Origin: Arbacia lixula
Taxonomy: Eukaryota; Echinodermata; Echinoidea; Arbacioida; Arbaciidae
Reading direction: 5' to 3'
Length of the DNA: 64,000 bases
Assembly (NCBI GenBank): GCA_963669155.1
Contig: OZ022584.1
Location: 11,219,250 to 11,283,249 of the forward strand
This document shows positions 55,906 through 64,000 of the stretch, one piece after another (position 1 is the first letter of the stretch; each line of letters starts with the position of its first letter). The notes below the pieces were generated by a model. The model had not been told where the DNA came from and ran no database searches. It was given only the letters and a program-made list of their open reading frames with translations. Both the position numbers and the translations under genes were made by a program.

Positions 55906-58311
55906 AAGATCCATCAAGTTAGAACATGTGATTTGCAATAAACTGTTATTTATTTTAAAATAAAAAGGAAGAAGAAAAAACTTCATAACAGTCATGTAGG
56001 TTGCTATGTATCCAACCATTCTTATAACTAAAATTTTCACCACAAGCCTTTGTCTTCTTTAGTATTCACTTCACGCAATGTTTGGGTCTTCTTCGGTGTT
56101 CTGCATAACAATGAAGAAGAGCGAAGGTTGAGGCAGAAAGTTGTAATAACTAAAAAAAAAAAATGACTGTTTTGAAGATTTTTCTTCTTGTTTAAATGAG
56201 TTATAGGCTCGACATATTTTACCGCAAGTTATTTTGACCCTGTCTCTCATTTAATAAAATGAGAATAGATACACCTGTATTGGCAAAGTGAGATACATGT
56301 ACATGTACATCTGTGCAATTCAACAATGATTGTTTAATAGAATATTGTACACCTACATTCAGTGTTACATTATGAAGCAGACCATTATAGTTTATGTTTT
56401 CATGTAACAACATGCAAAGTTTTAAATCTTAACAGTGAAGAATTACAAAAATGTGTATGTGTACAGGTAAATACATGTATATTTCATTTTCATGCTATCA
56501 AACTGTATGTTGTTTTGTAGATATGTTTACTGTGGAAATTCTATCTGAGCAAATGGCTCTGAATCAGTTTCATGAGATTTGATTGTGGAGTAAGCACTTA
56601 ACAATGCAATTACTTTTCTTGTAGAATGAAGGAAGAACAGATGTTGCCCAATTTGACTACAGTATGTACAATTTCACGGAGAAAAAAAATATGTACTCTC
56701 AATATTCATTTTCACATTCCTCGTGAGCCATTACAGTATGTCTAATTGTAAGTTATGAAAGGCAAATGTACAATGAAGAGAAAATGTGTATTATGTGCTG
56801 TAAAGAAATTACGTTATCTTTTATGTGTGTTCATTGCAGAAATTCTACCTCTAGAAAGGAGACTGATATCACTTCACAAATACAGAATCGTATGGTTCTA
56901 TGGGGCTTTTAAAAAGCTTTGTGAGATGCACTTGTAATATTCCACATTTATCTCATGATTATTGCAATAGTGATGACTATTTTCTTTTCTTCCCAACAGT
57001 GAGTCTACTTCACACTATGCATAACTTCAACTACTTCGTATTCCCTTATACCGAAAGTTCCAGTGTACAGCAGTGTATCTTACATATGAAAGACAATAAC
57101 TGGTAACTGAATGTGAAATTTCTGTCTTCTGACAACCGATTGAAAGATAGCCATGTCAATCACTTTGGTGTGAAAATTAAAAGCATTGTCTGGATGAACT
57201 GTATATCTTTTGTAATGTATTTATACACTGTATAATTCATTCCTGATTGTGTGTGTGATGTTGCATGTTTGTGACAGTGAGAGTAGGAGGATGGGCCTTC
57301 AGTTCCTGTGTGTAGTCATTCTTAAAAATGAAATGAAATCCTGAAACTTTAAAGACCAAGCCACTTAAATTGACACCATCATAACACATCAAATGAAAAA
57401 GACAAAAACAAAGACTTCCACACTAACTGATACATGCATCAAAAGTGCACAGATGAGATGATAGAAAAGGCCTATGGCAACATAAGGTATGTAGACAGTC
57501 ATTGTACCCTTTGGCACAAAACACCGAGTGTGTGTGTGTGTGGGTGGATGTATCAGTGTGTGTTTTGTTTTTCGGGGGGGGGGGGGGGGCTGGGGTGTAA
57601 TTGCTGAGATGCTAAGTTGTTACACGGCCTGGATACAGGTCTTATAAAACCATATAAATGGGCACAAATTGGTTCACCCACAACAAATTCTCTTTATTCA
57701 CTTATCATTAGTTGGGGGCGGGGGGGGGGGGGGGGGGGGAATGGGGGGGATGTAAATCGAATGAAAGTCCATCCTGAAGTTAGAGTTCATGTGGAAAGGA
57801 AAACAAAGAGGGTACATGTATCCAGGATACGTTATCAACATGTTTTTGTCAATGATTAATCATAAAATCAAGAAATTCATAGCTTTCATATTTACAATTT
57901 AATTAGGAATAAGAGTGTTAACCCTTTAAATTGTTAGTACACTGTACATTCCGTCCACGACAGTGCGGGAAACACACACGTACCTCTAAAGCAAGTCTTT
58001 TATGAAGTTTTATCTAACAGTAACCCATAGAGGCAGTACAGGTATAACAGCTTGAACACAAGAGGGCGCTGTAGATTTTAACATTTGAATAATTAATTAA
58101 TGTGCAACTTTTGACACTGACGAGTTATGAATTCATGATCAGTGATTTTTTCTTTAAAATGTGACAAAAATTCAGGTAGATACAAGAGTTGGGTCACGAA
58201 AATGACAAACGAGACACATATTCAATGTATGGCCCGCGGTCTATAGCGTAGTTTACAGACACACAAAGCTCGTCAGTCATTAATGCATTTAAAACTGCAA
58301 AAACTAGCTCC
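55906..58311. other. Intergenic region, no gene seen
   Basis: AT-rich sequence with ACATGTAC words, GT-runs and long G-runs (57575-57590, 57719-57740). None of the short frames has coding character. It may hold distal 3' sequence of neither flanking gene. Confidence 0.4.
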
Positions 58312-58590
58312 ATTTCAGAAACTCCTTGAAAGTTTGCCCCCAAATGATCCACATTTGGAGTAATTGGTGATTAAATCACAAATCTTCAAAATGTTTGGTC
58401 CAAACACTCTGAGGATTTGTGATTTAATCACTAATTATTCCAATTGTTGATCATTTGAGGGCAAATAACTCTCAGCAAGGTTCTAAAATGGACAATACAT
58501 GAATTTAAGACCATTGGCAAGCAGATTGCTCACGATCACCCTCTTGAAGGCTTTTTGTCTTCCCAGTACAGTATATTCTCTTTTATATGA
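58312..58590. repeat. Palindromic MITE, copy 1 of 3
   Basis: The arms GTGATTAAATCACAAATCTT and the mirrored GAGGATTTGTGATTTAATCA meet near 58400. The left arm is shortened. The right arm ends GAAGGCTTTTTGTCTTCCCA. Same family as 59230-59592 and 62715-63066. Confidence 0.8.
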
Positions 58591-58847
58591 ACACCATATC
58601 CTACATACAGACAAATCTAAAAAAGAAAAGAAAAATACAAATCTTGTTGTGAAACATATATTCACTCTAACATCATGTGGTGTTGATTTGATGCTAATGC
58701 AAGTGACACATTTTACTCATTTGCAAGAATGGGCCCTTTTGTTTCTTGTTCTCTTTTGTGAAAATAGGGCAGTATACCCCTGCATCATGCATCATGCTTT
58801 CAGAGCAAACTAGCACCACCACTCTCATTCCTTCCTTCTCTTTATGG

Positions 58848-59206
58848 TGATGTGATATACCAGTAGTGGTTGGAAACTGTGATGGAAGACCTTGAGGTCG
58901 GAGGCTCAAGCCCACCCATGGCACTTGTGTCCTTCAGCAAGCTATCAACATTGCTGCTCTCAACCCAGGAGTATAAATGGGTACGTGGTAGGGGGGGGGG
59001 CGATTTTGTGAATGACTTTGATCCAGCGCTGATATCGTGCAGCGGGTAAGGAATACTCCTCAGGGATTGGAGATGGTGCACATATTGTATGTGTGCATGA
59101 TATGTTCTTGCATCCAGCAATCAGGGCTCTAATGGTAACATCCCTCATAATTTAGTCTGTGGAGTGTGGACTGCAAAATGGGAAAGGCCCTCTCCATCAT
59201 TAAAAA
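58848..59206 (+). mobile_element. SINE, plus-strand copy
   Basis: Same element as 33207-33573 in the opposite orientation: B-box-like GGCTCAAGCCCA, CATGGCACTTGTGTCCTTCA, GAGTATAAATGGGTACGTGG, GATATCGTGCAGCGGGTAAG, and a short 3' A-run. A G-run interrupts it at 58991. Confidence 0.75.
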
Positions 59207-59229
59207 AACATCTTTAAAAACACCTTTAA

Positions 59230-59592
59230 AGGGCATATACTGTACTGGCAAGGCAAAAAAGCCTTCAGTGTGTAATTGTTCGCAATCTTCTTGCCAATGG
59301 TCTTAAATTCACGTATTGTTTATTTTAGAAGCTTGCTGACAGTTATTTGCCCTCAAATGATCCACGTTTGGAGGAATGAGTGATAAAACCACAAATCCTC
59401 AAAATGTTCGGGCCGAACATTTTGAGGATTTAATAATTAATTACTCCATATGTGGATTATTTGTGGGCAAATAACTTTCAGCAAGCTTCTAAAATAGACA
59501 ATACATGAAGTTAAGACCATTGGCAAGAAGATTGCTAACAATTACATTCTGAAGGCTTTTTTGCCTTCCCAGTACAGTATATGCTCTTTAAA
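59230..59592. repeat. Palindromic MITE, copy 2 of 3 (near-complete hairpin)
   Basis: Almost the whole 363 bp is self-complementary around AATGTTCGGGCCGAACATT (59404-59422). Outer ends are ATATACTGTACTGG...AAGGCAAAAAAGCCTTC and the mirrored GAAGGCTTTTTTGCCTTCCC...GTACAGTATAT. Confidence 0.85.
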
Positions 59593-59615
59593 AAAATAAT
59601 GCCCCCATTGTTCCA

Positions 59616-59621
59616 TTTATT
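59616..59621 (-). terminator. Candidate polyadenylation signal of FDX1
   Basis: AATAAA on the minus strand, about 146 bases past the FDX1 stop codon. Confidence 0.5.
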
Positions 59622-59766
59622 ACATGTTTTTCTATAAGCCTATCATCTTCTATTGATTCATTTTTACACAAGAAAACACACATCAATCCCATAGAGCCAT
59701 GATCGTTCTGGTACTTTAAGGGTTAAAAGGCAAAGTTCTTGTTACATATTCATTCTGGAGGCTTTG

Positions 59767-59860
59767 TCACGCATCTCTGGCATCGTTGATACCTTCAGGA
59801 ACACTCACGACCATGTTGTCCATCTCTTTGGTGAGGTAGATTTGGCATCCAAGCCTTGAC
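59767..59860 (-). CDS. FDX1: FDX1 exon 4: C-terminus and stop
   Basis: Encodes [20 protein letters not shown] and [13 protein letters not shown]. It contains the fourth cluster cysteine (SRLGC). Acceptor CTGTTTACAG, phase 2 in. The C-terminal tail is a little shorter than in human FDX1. Confidence 0.95.
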
Positions 59861-61046
59861 CTGTAAACAGGCCATAAAAGAAACAAACATGATACAAAAC
59901 TATAAACATACTGCAGTGTACTCCAATTATAACAAGTATACAATAAGATTTCAATATAACGAGGCAATTCTCCTGGTCTCGGTGTTAAATCTGTGCACAT
60001 GTGTCTACGTTCATTTATGTTCAGTTTAACTAGATTTTGTTATACATATTTATTTTTTAGTCCCTGGCACCTTGATAAAGCAGAGTGAACTGTAGCTTAT
60101 GACTAGCTCACAACTTGTATCCGAGCCTCTCCTTCTATTCATATTTCATCTCATTTACTTATAGTTTTAATACTGAAATTTGAAGTTAAACAAGTCTTGC
60201 CTACTAAACTGTTTATAAAGAAAAATGCCTTTACCTCTTTATTTTTTCCACCCCAGTAGTGGAACAAATATTGCAAAATAACAAAAGCACATTGTGTTAA
60301 CAAAGATCGTATGTTCTAATAATATTCATTAATACTATATACACACATTAACAAAGCAAATATACAGATATTTGTGCAAACTGATACCAAATCATGAATT
60401 TGAGGTACACTGTATTTTGTTTTCATTTACTCGCATTGAGTATGCTGCAAAGTTCATTCATGTGCATGTGTACATCTGTGATGGTGCCATCTGCAAAAGA
60501 TCAACTCCTGTTCTGAAAATGCAAATTCACTAGTTAGTGAGGCAAGAATAAAATAAGTATGCAAGCATGATGATCAACCGTACTTTAACAGTTATGTTAT
60601 ATTTGACATATTTGACATACATGTATTGTTAAAACTTTGATACACTGAAAGAAAAGGGGGAGAGGTGGTAATGGTCACAGCCCATAGCCCTGGTAGAACT
60701 CTTCTGTCATATTTCAAGAATTTTGAGAAAATTCCTTCCAGTTATCCTGAAATCAAACTAGAATTGGACTCATGGTAGGATGGCATTTCATTGCAACAGA
60801 TTTTGTGGTCTTAACCAGCACAGCTCCTTACTTATTATGTCAGAGTGTTGATTTATATACTGATTATATTGGAAATGCAATTCAATTCTACATGTACAAT
60901 CTGGTGACACAGGCATAAACCATTTTCACTGCTCACATATTCAACTTTGTTTTCTTGAATCTATATGTTCTTTAATTAAATAGTTGTACCCATTACATTG
61001 TCTAATTGCCTTACAGAGAAAGTGCACACACTGATGTGGAACTTAC

Positions 61047-61176
61047 GTGTCTTCAAGACCATAGGCCAGGTCCAGCATGTCTTCTTCTTCATCCAACTTC
61101 TCTGGCAGCATCTCAAATATTTCCTCATCAAATACCAGATGGCACGTGGAGCATGCTAACGTGCCTTCACATGCTC
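61047..61176 (-). CDS. FDX1: FDX1 exon 3: [2Fe-2S] cluster loop
   Basis: Encodes [20 protein letters not shown] and on to [14 protein letters not shown]. Three of the four cluster cysteines are in [11 protein letters not shown], and the acidic helix [12 protein letters not shown] is the interaction surface for reductase and P450. Acceptor TGCATTAG, donor ACAC|GTAAGT, phase 1 in, 2 out. Confidence 0.97.
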
Positions 61177-61479
61177 CTAATGCAGGGAAAAGGAATCAAA
61201 ACATCTTCATAAATATCCAGATCATCATGAGTAGAAGATTTGCAGTGAGGAAAAACAGATAAAAAGCATAGTCAGCTTCCCTTGCCTTGCTATCTTACGA
61301 AGGAATACCACTGTGCTCAAGTAATGATCTGGGCATTGTCTGAAATGCACCGTGCAAAGGAAAAATCAACCATGCACATACCTTGTACGTGTTATATACA
61401 CCTGTATATCGCACATGGACCGTGTAGAACTGTGCCTACTTTTGAGAGTTACTGATCCAAAATCAGATGTGAATTTTTT

Positions 61480-62012
61480 TTTGACAGTTCTGAAAAGTAA
61501 TTTTTAACATGTTTCAACTTGAATCAAGCTGAAATTGGCACATCATAAAGACAAGGGATGTCATTTTTTTTTTTAAAGAAAGCAGGCTTTGTTACATTAA
61601 TAATTCTATGGATATTTTCACTTTGAGACAAATTTGGATCTAAAAATATGTGTGTAAGCAATGGCCATGGCATTGTGCATCACACGTGTCAACCCACAAC
61701 TTCTTTTCTGACAGAAACAGTATACAATATCAATGATACCATGATGGCAGTTGCTAGTGGATTGACAGATGTGATACACAATGGATTTTGATGTACACGT
61801 ATATTGTATTCTGAATTAAAGATCTGATACACACACGTTGTTAGGTCCAAATTGTCCAAAAGTCAAAATCTCATTAAATATTTACAAAATTAATACGAGA
61901 ATGATAATTGATGAAGCATCACAAAGCCTGCTTTGCTTGACATCCATTAACTTTAGGATGTGTCAATTTCAACATGATTTGAGTTGTAACTTATTTTTAA
62001 TTAACACCTAGT
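61480..62012. repeat. MITE in FDX1 intron 2, relative of 7681-8203
   Basis: Shares CATTGTGCATCACACRTRTC, GTTGCTAGTGGATTRAYAGA, AAAATCTCATTAAATATT and the AACACCTAG end with the copy at 7681. The left end is eroded. Confidence 0.65.
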
Positions 62013-62133
62013 ACTTTGTTAAAATATGCATGGGTGTTCTCCCTTTCCCTGATCATCTTTCTACAATGAAGCTTGATATTAGCTGTTATGGATATAAACA
62101 GTGCAGGCTCTTGAGTCGTGTTGTCGAACATAC

Positions 62134-62246
62134 CAAATCCATCAATATCCACGTCGTTGTCTATGACAGTGTCCAAGAGACTCTCGCCAACCTTGCCCTT
62201 CACCGTCATCGTCTCTCCATCTCGATTTAGGAAGTTGACTGTGATT
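62134..62246 (-). CDS. FDX1: FDX1 exon 2: N-terminal part of ferredoxin fold
   Basis: Encodes [20 protein letters not shown] and [17 protein letters not shown], close to [20 protein letters not shown]...NLDIDGFG of human FDX1. Acceptor TTTTTGCCTCAG, donor TTTG|GTATGT, phase 2 in, 1 out. Confidence 0.97.
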
Positions 62247-62714
62247 CTGAGGCAAAAAGCAAACATGCAAACAATTACGACTTGATGGAACAAAAGTTGT
62301 ATGTGGGCTCATTAGGGACAACCAAGTAATGCATCACCATGTATTTTATTGGTGGACATTAAAGATTGGGAACCCTGCACCTCTGACAAATCGTTGTACA
62401 TGAAGCCACTGAACATCAGATTATTATTTCCTTTTGGACCAGCTTAGTGAAAAAAGGCTTGGTTGAAATTAAAAAAATATTAGCCAATAGTATAGTCTAC
62501 ACGCCCCACCGATACTGACGCACGTCTACAAACTGTGTGTGACTGACAGGTATTTTTTTTATTGCCAATGTCATGACTCAAAGTCACAAGGTTTACTGTC
62601 GGACTCTCACTGACCAGCTGACACTGTGCCAAAATCTGTGATGTAGACGGGTGGTCTATTGTCTATATCTATGTATGTACATGTATGGTAAGTTTCGACG
62701 ACGACGGTTTCTTA

Positions 62715-63066
62715 AAGGGTGAACTGGGAAAGGCAAAAAAGCCTTCAAAATGTCATTGTTAGCAATCTTCTTGCCAAGCAATGGTCTGAAATTCATGTAT
62801 TGTCTATTTTAGAAGCTTGCTGAAAGTTATTTGCCCTAAAATGATCCACATTATGGAGTAATTAATGATTAAATCCTCAAAATGTTCTGCCCGAACATTT
62901 TTATGATTTGTGATTTAATCACTCATAACATAAATACTCCAAATGTAGATCATTTGAGGGCAAACAACTTTCAGCAAGCTTCTAAAATAGACAATACAGT
63001 GTATACAAATTTAAAACCATTGGCGAGAAGATTGCTAACAATTACATTTTGAAGGCTTTTCTGCTT
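62715..63066. repeat. Palindromic MITE, copy 3 of 3, in FDX1 intron 1
   Basis: The hairpin centres near 62890 (AATGTTCTGCCCGAACATT). The arms carry AGGCAAAAAAGCCTTC, GCTTGCTGAAAGTTATTTGC and their mirror images. Confidence 0.85.
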
Positions 63067-63156
63067 ATCTTTATCCACATGATCCACTTAAAAGTAAATA
63101 TTGCGCCCGATACATGTAATGACTAGCGCCGGGTGAGATGGCGGGGTGAGCTGTGC

Positions 63157-63186
63157 AGTGGCGGGGGGGGGGGGGGGGGGGGGGGA
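63157..63186. repeat. G-run next to FDX1 exon 1 donor
   Basis: A nearly pure run of about 24 G at 63162-63185, 24 bases inside intron 1 (C-run on the coding strand). Confidence 0.9.
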
Positions 63187-63209
63187 ATGGTGGGGATTCA
63201 ATTACTTAC

Positions 63210-63508
63210 TCTTCTTTTTTATGTTTCTGAGATGTTATGCTGAAATTTCTTCTTTGGTTTCGACAACTGCAATTGCAACCTACGACCGCTACCGCTGCCG
63301 CTGGCGATGTGGCAAACTTGTGAAAAATGCTGTTAACGTGTGTCCCATACGTATGAAAATTTGTTGGATGCTTTAAGACACAAGATGAAACTCCTCTTTG
63401 GGGTAATTCAGACACATTTCTGCTTAACTGTGCGTTAATTCCGTTGTTGAATCGTAGAAGTTGACGGCTAAGTAACCTCCAATATCCAATTGCCGATTGA
63501 CATTGCAT
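63210..63508 (-). CDS. FDX1: FDX1 exon 1: mitochondrial presequence
   Basis: Encodes 99 residues starting MQCQSAIGYWRLLSRQLLRF, Arg-rich and nearly free of acidic residues, as expected for mitochondrial import, and ending RNFSITSQKHKKE. The ATG at 63508 has A at -3 and gives a typical presequence; an in-frame ATG at 63571 would add 21 residues with a poorer context. Donor GA|GTAAGT, phase 2 out, fitting exon 2. Confidence 0.85.
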
Positions 63509-64000
63509 GTTTCTAGCTAAATCAGTCGTCTCTTTCGGAAGAATAAAAAAATATATCACGCAATCACTCACTCATCTAGCTTAGCCCGACAATTTGATCT
63601 GACCTTTGACATTTTGCAACAGCGCCAGCTGCGTTAGAATCTAAACAACAATTTACGGCAATGTTGCCATGACGGCACTATTTATCTCATTAGCTTATAA
63701 TGAGCACTCCGCAACTAGAAAATGTAACTCCGCTACACTAGTAAAGTCCGTATACATTTCAATAATAACTTTTCTTATTTGTTGTTTATGCTTGATTTTA
63801 TTAGTCTTCAATACTTTAAAATGTGTATATCCTTGAAAAATAGAAATTGTTAAGTGGTAATATCACAGAAACAGTTGCGAAAGTAGTTCACATTTCCATT
63901 TAATATCAATGCGTGCAGTGAAGCATTCCTGTTGCGAACCTAAACAACGAGCCGTAGCTCCTGGCGCTAGCGATAACAACGTGTGTGTACGCCGTGTGTG
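63509..64000. other. FDX1 upstream region
   Basis: The expected FDX1 promoter and 5' UTR. It has scattered CpGs and the palindromes CGCCAGCTGCG (63624) and GGCGCTAGCG (63962), but no TATA box or other element I can assign firmly. No other gene is seen up to the window edge. Confidence 0.4.

Larger units (their letters stand above)
59767..63508 (-). other. FDX1: FDX1 gene span (four coding exons)
   Basis: Mitochondrial ferredoxin (adrenodoxin) passes electrons from ferredoxin reductase to mitochondrial P450s and takes part in Fe-S cluster and lipoylation chemistry. Four minus-strand exons join in phase into 211 residues: a basic mitochondrial presequence (about 1-95) and a complete [2Fe-2S] ferredoxin domain with the C-x5-C-x2-C...C cluster ligands. 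It matches vertebrate FDX1 rather than FDX2 (SRLGCQI-x-LTK-x-MDNM-V-V-x-VPE and the ...DAR tail). Intron 2 (61177-62133) contains a MITE. Confidence 0.95.

Overview
The window is eukaryotic, from an animal genome. Genes are split by GT-AG introns, most of the sequence is intron or repeat, and the proteins are animal families. The compact SINEs, palindromic MITEs, frequent ACATGTAC-type words and a Ty3/gypsy element suggest a marine invertebrate deuterostome, most likely an echinoderm such as a sea urchin. The species call is an inference; the gene calls do not depend on it.

Layout. (1) 1-4.4 kb: the first coding exon of a KIAA0232 homologue (minus strand, 3772-4383) and part of its first intron. 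(2) 4.4-12.2 kb: no confident gene; a MITE, long simple repeats and LINE 3' fragments. (3) 12.2-39.6 kb: a prominin (CD133 family) gene on the minus strand. I could chain 18 exons with matching splice phases, giving 632 residues from the first extracellular loop to the stop codon; the exons for the first two membrane segments were not found. Its introns hold two tRNA-Lys(CTT) genes, a UCA-anticodon tRNA-headed SINE, a decayed LINE, a 1.7-kb tandem duplication, and a 4.7-kb foldback element inserted in one copy of that duplication. (4) 42.2-54.5 kb: a plus-strand three-exon gene for a large protein with Cys/His clusters, a FEN1/XPG (PIN-fold)-like nuclease signature and a C-terminal CXC cluster. 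Its second exon is split by a complete Ty3/gypsy element with two indistinguishable 234-bp LTRs, a CTATC target duplication and one 1394-codon Gag-Pol frame. (5) 54.5-59.7 kb: no gene; several palindromic MITEs and a SINE. (6) 59.7-63.5 kb: a complete four-exon mitochondrial ferredoxin (adrenodoxin, FDX1) gene on the minus strand.

Functionally these are unrelated neighbours: a membrane-protrusion glycoprotein, a mitochondrial [2Fe-2S] electron carrier and a poorly characterised KIAA0232 protein. The most unusual locus is the nuclease-like gene: the allele seen here looks recently disrupted, because the frame closes exactly across the retrotransposon once one target duplication is discounted, while reading into the LTR meets a stop almost at once. 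Several nested-insertion histories can be read directly (foldback and SINE in one copy of a duplication, abutting TTAA-flanked MITEs, a 5'-truncated inverted SINE beside a full one).
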